From Nocardiopsis sp. NRRL B-16309 (GTDB lineage Bacteria; Actinomycetota; Actinomycetes; Streptosporangiales; Streptosporangiaceae): a stretch of 64,000 bases of DNA. How positions within the stretch are numbered: the stretch's first letter is position 1; each line of letters starts with the position of its first letter. A program made the translations under genes and the position numbers. The notes under the pieces were generated by a model. That model did not search any database and was not told the DNA's origin. It saw only the letters and a list, made by a program, of their open reading frames with translations. The stretch covers positions 62,001 through 126,000 of the forward strand of contig NZ_LGEC01000103.1 of the NCBI RefSeq assembly GCF_001279585.1, read 5' to 3'. Below are positions 26,978 to 36,775 of this stretch, one piece after another.

Positions 26978-29566
26978 GTGGCATCCTTCTCCCTCGCGTT
27001 CTCCCCGCGCACCATCTCCTACACGTCCTCACCGATCACCGAGTGCGCGAGTGATCTGGAAGTCCTCAACGCCCGGCTCCTGGGACGGGCGGACGATCTC
27101 AGCGGGAGTTTCGACTCCGCCGCCACACAGTTCACCGACCTCATCGCCTGGGACATCAAGAGCCTGTCCGAGGAGGATCTGCAGATGTGGCGGGACGCCG
27201 CCGTGGCGGTGACATACGCGGCCTCCGTCGCCGAGATGTGGGCGGGACACGTCAGCGACTTCCACTCCGAGAGGGCCAGCCAGGTCTCGGACTGGAACAC
27301 CACGCGCGGCGAGAAGGAGAACGCGGTCCCCGGCCCCTACCAGGACGACGTCATCACCGCGTCCTACCCCGAACGGGGCGGCATGTGGGTGACCGGCTGG
27401 GGCGCGGGCGACGAGAACAGGTGCCGGGACCTCTACGACGAGCTCAACTCGGTGCTCTCCGGCCTCAACGAGCGGGAGAACACCAACTGGACCACGTTCC
27501 AGAACCACGCCGCCGAGATCAAGGAGATGCTGGAGCAGGGCCCCACCAAGGCCAACGTCCAGAAGCTCATCAACGCGGGGAACGCGGACTGGTCCTTCTA
27601 CAACCTCGACCCCGGCCGGTACACGATGTTGGTCGACGGCAGCGACCTGACGGCCGACAACGCCGAGGACTGGGCCGACGAGCTCAGCGGCTACTGGTCC
27701 GGCGACAAGCCCATCGACGATCGCTACCACGAGCTGATGCTCATGATGGCCATGGTCGGGACCAACGCCAAGCAGGCCCAGCAGAACGGCACCGACTTCC
27801 GTTCCGAGGAGATGGACTTCCTGGAGGCGTTCTACGACCGCCTCGAGAGCGAGAACACCACCGAGGACGGGTACGGCCTGGGCCTGTTGGCCATCCCCGC
27901 CGACATGGCCGAATCCGACATGACCGACGAGGAGCGCGAACACGCGCTCGGCGTCCTGGGCGACGGACTGCTCGCCCTCTCCGACCCGCGTCTCGGCGGC
28001 GGCTACGACAGCCTGCCCCAGAGCATCCGGTACGCGGTGGAGGGCCCCTACCTCAACCAGCACGACGACAAGCTCGTCAGCGCTCCCGCGGTCTACTGGG
28101 AGGACCTCAGCTCGCTCTCCGCGTTGTTCGCGCACACCGACGAGGGCCTGGAGGGCGGCTACGGCTTCTCGACCAACATGCAGCTGTCCATGGGGAACTT
28201 CCTCGACGGATGGGGCGACGAGCACGACCCCGACGGGGTCCTGCCCAGCTCGCAGGACATGGCCGCCCTCATCGACGTCGGCACCCGCAACAAGGACTCG
28301 AACTACTTCATGCTCACCGGCGAGCACCTGGATCCGGAGCCGGGCATCGAGTACGAGGACGACCTCCGCACGAGCGCGCTGGAGGGCGTGTTCACCTACG
28401 AGTGGCACGACGGCGGGGAGACGGCACGCCAGCTCACCGACTGGCTGGCCGAGGACATCCACAGCACCGACGAGCAGGAGGCGACGCGCGCAGGGGACGG
28501 CTTCGCCGGGTTCATGGAGACCATGACCGACGCCGACCTGCACGAGGCCCTCGTCAACACGGGCGTGGACGTCACCGAAGGGGACAACGAGTACTCGAAT
28601 GCCTCGTTCACCCAGTTCAACGGAGGGTTGGCGGACAGCCTGGCCGACGTCTTCGACAGCCACATCTACAGCTTCGCCAACGGTGACATCTACGACGTCG
28701 ACAACAACCCGATCGAGGGCATCGGCGAGTTCGAGCACGACACGGGGCTCATCCAGATGGGGCCGCAGGAACGGGCGATGTACATGCAGTACCTCCTGGG
28801 CAACGACGAGTCGGCCGGACGCGTCGTCAACTCCGTGGACATCTACCAGCAGATCGAGTCCGTCGCCTACCTGGAGAGCGGGGACGCCCCCAGCAGCGCG
28901 CGCGGCGCCGGCCAGTTGCAGGCCCTGCTGGAGCAGGCCCTGGAGATGGAGTCCCAGGACCGTACGGACGACCTCGACGAACAGATCGAGCGGGAGACGC
29001 AGATCGCCGAGTACGTCATCGGCGAGGCCGGCGGTCTGTCGGAGAAGATCCCGGTCATCGGTGCCGCCGTGTCCAAGGGCATGGAGCTGGGCCAGGACAG
29101 CATCGTGCAGGCCATCATCGACGGCGACTACGAGGTCTCCCCGCGCTTCCCCACCTACTCCACCGACGAGAACATCGAGCGCACCTTCAGCCTGGAGGCG
29201 TTCGACTTCGTCAACCAGAACGCCCCGGCGGAGCTGAACAACGTCAGCGACCCCGACGACCTGCGCACGCTCGTGGAGGGCGGCGCCCTGACGATCGAGA
29301 GGGATGGGCGGACGATCAGTGCCGAGGACATCGGCGACGGCTTCGTCTTCGACGACTCGGTCACGGTCAGCCTGGAGAAGAACGCCTCGGAGTGGGCGGC
29401 CAACACCATGTCGGAACTCGACTCCATGGACAGCGCCCTGCGCAACGTCCTGAAGAACGTCGACGTCCCCGCCGACGGCGAGTCGGCCGCCGCGAACTCC
29501 TATGTCGGTGAATTCGTGGAGGACTACACGAGCGCCTACGACACGACCCGCGACTACTTCAACTAG
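26978..29566 (+). CDS. Large ESX-substrate-like protein (module A; DUF6571/TPR-repeat-region-like)
   Basis: An 862-residue acidic soluble protein with no signal peptide or membrane helix. GAGGAAAG precedes GTG 26978. The first ~100 residues are long helices resembling an LXG/WXG-type secretion domain. The central part contains LSDPRLGGGYDSLPQSIRY, SNYFMLTGEHLDPE and WHDGGETARQLTDWLAED, which recur in the module B protein and, from memory, resemble actinobacterial DUF6571 / TPR-repeat-region proteins near ESX genes. No known toxin nuclease or ADP-ribosyltransferase motif is visible at the C-terminus. It lies directly behind the small helical protein and before a lipoprotein; export by this ESX system is inferred. 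Confidence 0.7.
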   Translation: MASFSLAFSPRTISYTSSPITECASDLEVLNARLLGRADDLSGSFDSAATQFTDLIAWDIKSLSEEDLQMWRDAAVAVTYAASVAEMWAGHVSDFHSERASQVSDWNTTRGEKENAVPGPYQDDVITASYPERGGMWVTGWGAGDENRCRDLYDELNSVLSGLNERENTNWTTFQNHAAEIKEMLEQGPTKANVQKLINAGNADWSFYNLDPGRYTMLVDGSDLTADNAEDWADELSGYWSGDKPIDDRYHELMLMMAMVGTNAKQAQQNGTDFRSEEMDFLEAFYDRLESENTTEDGYGLGLLAIPADMAESDMTDEEREHALGVLGDGLLALSDPRLGGGYDSLPQSIRYAVEGPYLNQHDDKLVSAPAVYWEDLSSLSALFAHTDEGLEGGYGFSTNMQLSMGNFLDGWGDEHDPDGVLPSSQDMAALIDVGTRNKDSNYFMLTGEHLDPEPGIEYEDDLRTSALEGVFTYEWHDGGETARQLTDWLAEDIHSTDEQEATRAGDGFAGFMETMTDADLHEALVNTGVDVTEGDNEYSNASFTQFNGGLADSLADVFDSHIYSFANGDIYDVDNNPIEGIGEFEHDTGLIQMGPQERAMYMQYLLGNDESAGRVVNSVDIYQQIESVAYLESGDAPSSARGAGQLQALLEQALEMESQDRTDDLDEQIERETQIAEYVIGEAGGLSEKIPVIGAAVSKGMELGQDSIVQAIIDGDYEVSPRFPTYSTDENIERTFSLEAFDFVNQNAPAELNNVSDPDDLRTLVEGGALTIERDGRTISAEDIGDGFVFDDSVTVSLEKNASEWAANTMSELDSMDSALRNVLKNVDVPADGESAAANSYVGEFVEDYTSAYDTTRDYFN

Positions 29567-29580
29567 CAGGCGACCCGCTG

Positions 29581-29614
29581 TCGGCGGGCTCCGGCCCAGG
29601 CCGGAGCCCGCCGA
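29581..29614 (+). terminator. Perfect 16-bp hairpin
   Basis: TCGGCGGGCTCCGGCC (29581-29596) and its exact complement (29599-29614) flank two bases. It starts 15 bases after the stop of the large module A gene and very probably terminates transcription or protects the upstream mRNA end. Confidence 0.8.
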
Positions 29615-29640
29615 TGGGCCGTGCCCCTGCCCGAGACACC

Positions 29641-30174
29641 ATGGAGTACCCGTTGTCCCACCGTGAGCGCCGAGCGACCGCCCTGCTGACGGCCGCCGTG
29701 TCCTCCTGCCTGGCCCTGTCCGCGTGCACCTCCGAGGAGGGCGGTGCGCCGGCGGAGACGCCCGGCGCCGCGGAGAGCGCGTCACCCGAGGTCGTCCCCC
29801 GTACCTGGGTCGAGCGGGAGGTGCGGGTGCGCACACTCGACCGCATGATGACCGAGGGGGATCCGCAGGAGGTCATGGACAACACCGGGGACCTCGGGGA
29901 ACGGCTCCTGGAGACCCGCATCGTCCAGGAGGGCGACGACGGGTACGTCGTCGAGCTGGACAAGGACGAGTGGGATCCCGACGCGGTCACCTTCACCACC
30001 CGCCTCGACGCGGCACTGGCCGAGGCCATGTCGGCCAACGAGGTCACCTGGTGTGAGGAGACCGTCCCGGGCGACGAGTTCGTGCGGTCCTACCTGGACG
30101 AGTACTGGGAGGCGTTCGACTCGGAGGAGGAGTACGTGGAGAGCATCGAAGCGTACGTCGACTGCCGGTCATGA
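29641..30174 (+). CDS. Lipoprotein of module A
   Basis: A 177-residue secreted lipoprotein with a basic N-terminus, hydrophobic core and lipobox LSAC (Cys29 from ATG 29641). TTG 29653 is an alternative start, better placed behind GGAG (29643-29646), and would give a shorter, more typical signal peptide. The mature part is strongly acidic, helical and has two Cys (TWCEE and YVDCRS) that could form a disulfide. No known domain is seen. Module B also ends with a lipoprotein, although an unrelated one. The role at the cell surface is unknown. Confidence 0.7.
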   Translation: MEYPLSHRERRATALLTAAVSSCLALSACTSEEGGAPAETPGAAESASPEVVPRTWVEREVRVRTLDRMMTEGDPQEVMDNTGDLGERLLETRIVQEGDDGYVVELDKDEWDPDAVTFTTRLDAALAEAMSANEVTWCEETVPGDEFVRSYLDEYWEAFDSEEEYVESIEAYVDCRS

Positions 30175-31263
30175 CCAGCGCCGCAAGAAGGGCACAAACG
30201 CCCACTCCGACTACGGCTCACCGGTCGAATCAGACCGATGGTTCGCCGAGAGACCGACTCTCTCCTCCGCGCCGGTGGTCCAGGACATGACCATGTCAGG
30301 ACAATCGTAGGCATCGTGGCGGCTCGGCGCCACGATCCCACAGGCGTATGGGGACTCCCATCTCGTCGACGGGGCCAAGGCTCCACACGCGGCAGGCGTC
30401 GAAGGGCCCCTCAGCGCTGTCTTCTTCGGCCGACAGCCCTGTAGAGGCGTTCGGCGGCGGCGAGCACGATTGCGGGATCGAGGGCGACGGTCAGCGTCCG
30501 CAGTGCGATCTTTCTCATTGGATACTTCACCATGTAGAAATTAGATTCAACATCAGCATCCTACGAGGCCGGCGAGTTAACCGGGACACCTCCACGGCAC
30601 TGTCATCCGACTCGGCATCGAAGTCGATGTGGTGGACCCCGCCTCTCTCTACAGGCAGCCCGACGCGTTCCTGAACCTACGACGGCGTAGCAACGTCCGC
30701 TCCGGCAATGTGGACCCGTGCCCGTTCGCACATCCAAGTGCCCGCAGGCAACGAGCCGCCCCGGTTCGTGTCCGTGTCAGTGTCCGTCGACGACGGCTTT
30801 CCAGCTCTCCAGTCCCCTGACCAGTGCGAGACACGCGAACCTTCGTTGACCACGGACACGTGTCCACCCACGTAATGGAAGGCACACGCCTGATGGTCTT
30901 CCCATGTGCACTCGACCGGATGTGGCCAAACGGGAGACCGGGTGCCGCTGGAAACAGTACGGCGTTCTATAGTGTCGTCGACTTCCGGTGATCAGGTCAC
31001 TACCCCACCTCCGCTGATCTCGTGTGCGTATCCCTGCGTAGCCACGAGAAGGCGGAGGGAGGCGCGGCACCCGCGGTTGTGCATTCACCGTATGTTCAAT
31101 GCACGGCCGAGCGTCGACCCGCCGATCGTCGGCTGGCCGTGTCCAGCGGGTCCGTCTGTCACTTCGGACAACCCGTCAGGCGGAGGTCAGCGTTGTACCG
31201 TTATGCCCGAGTAACCGAGGTCTGTTGGTTCACGGTTGATGAGAAAGAGATGGTGAGGAGATC
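30175..31263. other. Long AT-richer intergenic region
   Basis: About 1.1 kb without a gene I can support. Composition shifts to lower GC near 30200, marking the left border of the acquired-looking segment. Short frames occur, for example a 35-codon minus-strand frame at 30411-30518 starting ATG-AGA-AAG, but none has a ribosome site plus codon bias. I see no transposase remnant or direct repeat. The promoter of module B must lie near the right end. Confidence 0.55.
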
Positions 31264-31599
31264 ATGGCAGTAGGTATGAACCCGTCCGAGGCTCATGCGG
31301 GAGGGGACGCCTCCCTTACCGCGGCAACTCGGCTCCATGACCTCCCCACTGACTGGTCCGAAGCCGTGCAGACCATCTCGGAGGCCATGAGCCATCCGCC
31401 GGGGGTGACCGGATGGACCTCTTTCGGCTCCGCTTACGAGGAGCACATGCAGGATGTCAAGAGCCATGCTGACACTCTCGCTGAGAACATTCAGGCCGCG
31501 GCGTCGGAAGGTGCGCGGACCGACGATGCCGCGGCCGGTGATTACCGAGGAATCTCGAGCGCACCAATCCTCTCACGTGCCGTGAACGATAATTTCTGA
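31264..31599 (+). CDS. Small helical ESX-like protein (module B)
   Basis: A 111-residue helical protein without signal peptide; GAGGAG precedes ATG 31264. It shares with its module A counterpart the start pattern NPSEAHAGGD, the length and the position before a large substrate-like gene. A Trp-containing turn (PPGVTGWTSFGSAYEEHM) could be a variant WXG hairpin, followed by a helix VKSHADTLAENIQAA like the module A helix ending GLANNIQAGAG. I infer the partner of the 825-residue protein. Codons are less GC-rich than in the genes before 30 kb. Confidence 0.65.
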   Translation: MAVGMNPSEAHAGGDASLTAATRLHDLPTDWSEAVQTISEAMSHPPGVTGWTSFGSAYEEHMQDVKSHADTLAENIQAAASEGARTDDAAAGDYRGISSAPILSRAVNDNF

Positions 31600-31666
31600 T
31601 CATTCCCCTAAGACAGATCCCTGACCCCACATTGCACCGCGATCCCCATTATGGAAGGACGGTTTG

Positions 31667-34144
31667 ATGCCCGAGGGTAGCTATCAGCTCTCGTACAACG
31701 AGTGCATAGTCAGCGTGCCGGTGCTACAGAACCAGGTTCACGTGTTCGACGAGATGTACTCGAATATCTGCGGGCGCTCCGCCAGCTACAACGCCGTAGC
31801 AAACACGACCGCAACGGAGTTTTCCGCTCTCATCCATGAAGACATCAAGGCGGCGGCGGACGAGAACGAGGACGCCTGGGGCAGCGCCGTGATGGCAGCC
31901 TTCCATGCGGTAGGCGTGATCAAGAGCTACACCACGGCGGTCCAGGCCTACAAGAGCCGTATCGATGAACTCGAAGAGGAACTGGCCACCGAAGTGGCCT
32001 CAGCCGAGAATGACTCCGACAAGGAAGCATTGGTCGAGGAGTACAACGGCATGGCCCGAACGGCCTGGCAGACCCTGGAAACCGAAGCTGAGAACGTTTC
32101 CGACATGCTGGCGGACGGCCCGACACCCGAGCACATACGCGCCCTGACAGAAGCGGGATACCTCGGCGACGTCCCAGGAGGGCTCGGATGGGTCGTCACG
32201 GGGGAAGACGAATTCTTCGCGGTTCCGCCAGGGATGGACGGCTCCGACATCGGTGAGACGTTCCAGTTGGCGGCTGATGGCGATGAAGCCGCCCTCGAAC
32301 GACTCGACGAAAGCCTCGCTCTGATGAACGCGTTCATGGCCTACGTCGCGCGCAAGCAGGAGGACGGAAGCCAGCTCACCGATCGCGAGCTGGAGATCCT
32401 CATGGCCTTGAACGCGCACATGGACGACGCTGACCCCTCGGAATCGAGCGGCGTGGGCGAGTCGTCGTACGAAAACCCTGTGACTGAGCAGGGTGAGTAC
32501 TTCAATTCGATCGAAGCCATCCGGGAAAGTGAGCACCTATCGGAAGAACAGCGAGAACGTCTGTTGTCCATGATCGGTGGTTCTGTCCTGGCTGCTTCTG
32601 ACGAACGAATGGGCGGCAACTACGAAAACCTGCCTGAAGCGATCCAAAATGTGGTTGAGGGACCGAGAGCCCATAGTCCCACATCATGGGCGAGCGGTGG
32701 ATATTCACCCGACTGGGCAGGCGAGTTCGAATTACTCACAGAGATTTTTGCAGGGGCTAACCAGAACACCAAGGAAGAGACTGGTCACCCTCTCCAAGGT
32801 GGAACAGAGTTGTCGGCTATTACGATCGGAACGATCGCTGGAGCCACCGAGAGCACGCACACAGGTGGAGTCGATGAAGAGGTTCTCCGGACCATGTTGG
32901 ATATTGCCACTCAGAATAGGGACGCCAACTTCACGATCCTGACTGGTGAGTATCCCAGCGGAGAACATTATCAGCATCCCGTGGAGTTCGTCGGACCCGG
33001 AAGCCAATCCGGAACTGATGAGGCAGCATTGGTCGCGGCTCTCCTCAGCCACGACTGGGACCACGGCGGCGAAACTGTCAGGGGACTGACGGACTGGATC
33101 GCCGAAGACGGCGACTCAAGCAACGATACGATTAAGGAGCGTGCCGACCGAGCATTTGAAGGGTTGATCGGTGTCATCACCGACCCCGAATCTCAGGAAA
33201 CACTCGCGAGCACCGGTTACGATGTAGAGGGCGAAGGCCCGGACGGGGAAGACTTTACATGGAGAAATGCACCAATGGGACTTCTGAATCCCGAAATCTC
33301 CGATAGCTTTGCCGGAATATTCGAAACCTACATTGATGAATTTGCCGACACGAGTATCATGGATGGCGGCCAAAGCATCAACAGCAGCATTGAGACCAAT
33401 TACAATTCGACACAAGGATTGGTAATTGACCTCAATGATCGCGCAGAATTTACAAGCTTGATTTCCGGCGACGGAGAGGCGATGGGCCGCATGTTCGAAG
33501 CCGCCCAAAATTACGCACAGGATAGAATTTACGAACACTTTACGAGCCCAGATGCGGCAGAAACACTGGATCCAGCCAGAGCAGCCGGACTTTTGTGGAA
33601 CTCGGTAGGCTTTGGCATGGCTGATGCAGTAGAAACTCGTTTTGACAGCCACAATGAAGCAATCATCAAACAGAACCAATCTATGGGATATGCCGTCGAC
33701 ATGATGGCAGCAGGCATCCCTGACGCGCGCGTTGGGGAGCCGATCAAGCTTTTTCTCAAGGAAATGTTCAATGAAGAAACTTTGAACCCTGATGGTGGAA
33801 TTACAACCCCGTCTCCCGGTCAGATGAGCGACAATATTTCGTCCACACTTGACGCCACCCTCAGAGATGCCAGTATCGAGGCCTTCTATGATTCAACCAG
33901 GGAAGATAGAAATGGCGAAGGCATGCCACAGGTTCCTGAAGAAATGATTGACGAAAACGAAGACTTCATTAGGGATTGGAGTGGCTGGGGCCTAGGCGAT
34001 GGCGAAAGTCGTGATCTCAGGGACTCTACGTGGGGAGATCTCTCAGAACAGGAGACCCCGATGTCTTCGGAAGGATCAGACATGGCCACACACTTCGGCC
34101 ATTTCATGGAAGCAATGAATCTTGCCATGCGTGCATCAGGATGA
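31667..34144 (+). CDS. Large ESX-substrate-like protein (module B)
   Basis: An 825-residue soluble acidic protein, diverged paralogue of the 862-residue module A protein. Shared blocks include ASDERMGGNYENLPEAIQ, DANFTILTGEYPSGE and WDHGGETVRGLTDWIAED in the same order; the C-terminal third differs. AAGGA precedes ATG 31667. The N-terminal 100 residues are helical (TATEFSALIHEDIK region) and may be the secretion domain. Third codon positions are markedly AT-richer, especially from about 32500 on, suggesting foreign origin. Its stop overlaps the next start (ATGA), so the two are translationally coupled. No catalytic motif is recognised. Confidence 0.7.
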   Translation: MPEGSYQLSYNECIVSVPVLQNQVHVFDEMYSNICGRSASYNAVANTTATEFSALIHEDIKAAADENEDAWGSAVMAAFHAVGVIKSYTTAVQAYKSRIDELEEELATEVASAENDSDKEALVEEYNGMARTAWQTLETEAENVSDMLADGPTPEHIRALTEAGYLGDVPGGLGWVVTGEDEFFAVPPGMDGSDIGETFQLAADGDEAALERLDESLALMNAFMAYVARKQEDGSQLTDRELEILMALNAHMDDADPSESSGVGESSYENPVTEQGEYFNSIEAIRESEHLSEEQRERLLSMIGGSVLAASDERMGGNYENLPEAIQNVVEGPRAHSPTSWASGGYSPDWAGEFELLTEIFAGANQNTKEETGHPLQGGTELSAITIGTIAGATESTHTGGVDEEVLRTMLDIATQNRDANFTILTGEYPSGEHYQHPVEFVGPGSQSGTDEAALVAALLSHDWDHGGETVRGLTDWIAEDGDSSNDTIKERADRAFEGLIGVITDPESQETLASTGYDVEGEGPDGEDFTWRNAPMGLLNPEISDSFAGIFETYIDEFADTSIMDGGQSINSSIETNYNSTQGLVIDLNDRAEFTSLISGDGEAMGRMFEAAQNYAQDRIYEHFTSPDAAETLDPARAAGLLWNSVGFGMADAVETRFDSHNEAIIKQNQSMGYAVDMMAAGIPDARVGEPIKLFLKEMFNEETLNPDGGITTPSPGQMSDNISSTLDATLRDASIEAFYDSTREDRNGEGMPQVPEEMIDENEDFIRDWSGWGLGDGESRDLRDSTWGDLSEQETPMSSEGSDMATHFGHFMEAMNLAMRASG

Positions 34145-35601
34145 ACGGCATCACGAGAATGAACAAGAAAAGTGTGATTCTCGCAGTACTGATTTTTCCC
34201 TTGCTGTCCTCATGTTCTGTATTTCCTGATACCTGGGGAGAGCCAGAGGTTGATCATGTCACCCTCTCCGAACCCGCCTCATCCCTCGATGTCCCTACGA
34301 ACGCGAACTCCGTTGGTTGGACCTGGGACGCACCAGACCAAACAAGTGTCACGCACGTGAGTCCCATTCCCTATGGATTTTCGGTATCCGTCTCCGACGG
34401 CGTCATTGGAGTGAACGGAGACACCGGCGATGAACTCTGGAGGTACAGGCGTCCCGGTGAAAATGCAACAGGCACGAGTGTAACTCCAAACGGAGAAACT
34501 GTAGTTGTATCTTACAGTGCTGGCGAGGAGGAAACCGAGGACAACGCGGACCCCCCTCTCCTGCATGAGATCGTACTCATCGACTCTTCAAGCGGAGATA
34601 TCAAGGGAACTCGTGTGACAGAGTTCGTCGACATGGGAATCGTCGCGAACCAAGTCACTTCGTTTGCGTCAGTGAGCGAACAGATAGGAATTCTCTCCGA
34701 CGATTCCCGGATCATCTACCGAGACAACGAGCGCAACGGAACCGATGTCGTCTCCCTTGACCTGGAAAATGGTGAGGAACTTTGGAGAATATCTCCGACC
34801 CAGAGCGATGGGAACGCGGACAGGATTTTCGTTCCCAGGAATGCTGTGGTCTCACGTGACGTTCTGATCCTATCCAGTACGTTCATGGATAGGAGTGTCA
34901 TATCCGGACCCGATGCGGGGGAGCGCCAGGACCACATGATCTCCCTGATGGGGATCGATGTGGCGACCGGGACTGAAATATGGCGACATGAACTCGAAGT
35001 GAACGCTCCAATAGAGACTCTCCCGTTCAAACTTGACGTCGAACAGAGTTCAGGCATGCTGACAGCAGTGGCCAGAAGCAACAACTACCACGGTGAATGG
35101 ATTCTGGATCCAACGAACGGAGAAGTTCTCACGGATGCAACGTTTTTCACCGAGCAGAGTGACACAGTGGTCGGGATCATGGAGGAAGCTATCGTGAGCG
35201 TGCGAGAAGTTTCCGATGGGGACGAGTACGAGTACTCATATTCCAATCTTTCTGGTGAAATCCAAAAGTCGATAAACGTGGAGGCGCCTCTGGAACGCTG
35301 GCAGGAGAGCTTCATTCTGACTCTGGAAGATTCAATTACGTGGCTGGATGTCAATGAGACAGGTCCCTCATCCTGGAACCAAGCACAACTAGTTGTCACT
35401 GATTGGGAGAACGGGGAAACGCGTGTGGTAGACCTGGGCATTGAAGTTCAGCGGCGCCCGAACGATGACGGATCATTGGGAACTTTTGCACCGACCCCCA
35501 CTCCCGTTAACATGACTCTCGGCCCCGGCGCCCTTGTGATCACAGAAGACTTGATGGCAGAAAATGGAGAACCCCGTCGCATTGTGGGTCTTGTTCCCTA
35601 G
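34141..35601 (+). CDS. PQQ-propeller-like lipoprotein (module B)
   Basis: A 486-residue secreted lipoprotein: short basic N-terminus, hydrophobic core ILAVLIFPLL and lipobox LLSSC (Cys25). A second Met at 34159 could be the true start of the signal peptide. The mature part has repeats of the type GVNGDTGDELWRYRR, LDLENGEELWRIS and DVATGTEIWRHEL, the signature of eight-bladed PQQ-like propellers (PF13360 type). It overlaps the upstream gene by ATGA and must be made with it. Base composition is AT-rich relative to the island. It probably anchors or receives the module B protein outside the cell; this is inference. Confidence 0.8.
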   Translation: MNGITRMNKKSVILAVLIFPLLSSCSVFPDTWGEPEVDHVTLSEPASSLDVPTNANSVGWTWDAPDQTSVTHVSPIPYGFSVSVSDGVIGVNGDTGDELWRYRRPGENATGTSVTPNGETVVVSYSAGEEETEDNADPPLLHEIVLIDSSSGDIKGTRVTEFVDMGIVANQVTSFASVSEQIGILSDDSRIIYRDNERNGTDVVSLDLENGEELWRISPTQSDGNADRIFVPRNAVVSRDVLILSSTFMDRSVISGPDAGERQDHMISLMGIDVATGTEIWRHELEVNAPIETLPFKLDVEQSSGMLTAVARSNNYHGEWILDPTNGEVLTDATFFTEQSDTVVGIMEEAIVSVREVSDGDEYEYSYSNLSGEIQKSINVEAPLERWQESFILTLEDSITWLDVNETGPSSWNQAQLVVTDWENGETRVVDLGIEVQRRPNDDGSLGTFAPTPTPVNMTLGPGALVITEDLMAENGEPRRIVGLVP

Positions 35602-36403
35602 GGCTCCGACCGTCGATCGAGATCTTGCGGGTGGGGGCTGTCGCAGGAACGGGGGTGCGGTCGCCCCTGGAGTACATCGGGAACCAAGTCAAAACCGTCA
35701 TCCGCGCCTGCTGGCCCGAAGCGGCCATCGATCACACCAACCAGCAACAGCACGAGGTGTCGGTGACGATGGACTCCCTGCGGCCGGTGGTCTTCTCGCC
35801 CGCTTCACAGCCCTGGGTCCCTGGCGGGACCGGTTCCTTCGGGGCTTCCTGCGAAGACCATCCGGCTACATGTGTTGTCGGCTGGCCAGTACCGCAGTCG
35901 ACGTCACCATCCCTCGATCGTCGGACGCGCGTCCCCGTCGCCACAAGCGGCGTGCCAAAAAACCCGACCAGGTACCGGATACCGATCATGTGCTGAATTC
36001 CTGCACACTTACCATGCGCCCGCATGAGGTCGAAGTGCCTCGTCAACGCCACTCGGCGCGTCATAAGCGACCGCTCACGGGGTGCGATGGCGGGGCCAGG
36101 TACGTCACCACCCGCCTGTAACCTCCCCCAGGGTACGGAGGGGAGAGTAGCGCACAGAGAGATGCCACTCACTGACGACCTGTGATGCTCATGGGCGCCC
36201 GAAGGTTCGCAGGACACACGGAGCGTATTCTCACACCGCGAGCCACATCACGACCCGTGCATGCGCATTGACCGGTACGTCACACCCTTACTAGTGTTTT
36301 TGTTCCCGTGCCTCCCGTGTTCGCATGTGCCCCCGGTCGAACACCCTGACCTTGGGGGACGGGTCATTTTCGTGTTCAGCACCGACTCCCCGGAAGGGTC
36401 CAG
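35602..36403. other. Intergenic region at right border of AT-rich segment
   Basis: About 800 bases with no supported gene. Open frames (for example 35732-36217 minus) lack ribosome sites and family resemblance. Composition changes back to high GC around 36300. The promoter of the WXG100 genes lies at the right end. Confidence 0.55.
36268..36297 (+). promoter_or_regulatory. Candidate promoter of the WXG100 operon
   Basis: TTGACC (36268-36273), an 18-base spacer and TAGTGT (36292-36297), about 105 bases before the first WXG100-like start codon. It matches the actinobacterial housekeeping pattern TTGACn / TAnnnT. By eye only. Confidence 0.4.
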
Positions 36404-36742
36404 ATGTCCCAGCACGCTGGTCTTGAGAATGTCAACAGTCTGTCGACGGGCGGTGAGCAGCTCGGGCAGGAGTCCGACGGGCTCCGCACGCAGATGAACC
36501 AGCTCATCGACGACATGAGCAACGACGCCGACTCCCTCCAGGGCCAGGCCCTCAACGACTTCCGCGCGGCACGGAACTCGTTGACCGAGCGCTTCGACGA
36601 GCTCATGACCTGGTGCAGCCAGAACGGCATCAAGCTGAACGAGGGCCAGTCGCAGTTCAACATCACCGACAGCGACTCCAGCGACGACTTCTCGCAGGCC
36701 GGCAGCGACCTCGGCGGCCTGTCCCGCCCGGTCAACGCCTAG
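36404..36742 (+). CDS. WXG100-like protein (EsxB-like partner)
   Basis: A 112-residue helical protein starting at ATG 36404 behind GGAAGGG. Two long helices (about 10-45 and 50-75) are joined near SNDADSLQGQALNDFRAARNSL, where QGQA stands at the usual WXG position. The acidic, Ser-rich tail (TDSDSSDDFSQAGSD) is longer than in standard WXG100 proteins and could carry the export signal. It lies 33 bases before a canonical WXG100 gene, the usual arrangement for an EsxB/EsxA heterodimer secreted by EccC. Confidence 0.82.
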   Translation: MSQHAGLENVNSLSTGGEQLGQESDGLRTQMNQLIDDMSNDADSLQGQALNDFRAARNSLTERFDELMTWCSQNGIKLNEGQSQFNITDSDSSDDFSQAGSDLGGLSRPVNA

Positions 36743-36775
36743 CCCCCTCCCCCTCCTCTCAGAAAGGCGTTCCCC

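Noticed and set aside
30411..30518. A 35-codon minus-strand frame starting ATG-AGA-AAG
   Set aside because: No ribosome site and no homologue or context to support it; kept only as a note on the gene-free region.
35625..36217. Several open frames on both strands between module B and the WXG100 genes, checked as transposase remnants
   Set aside because: No transposase motif, inverted terminal repeats or codon bias was found.
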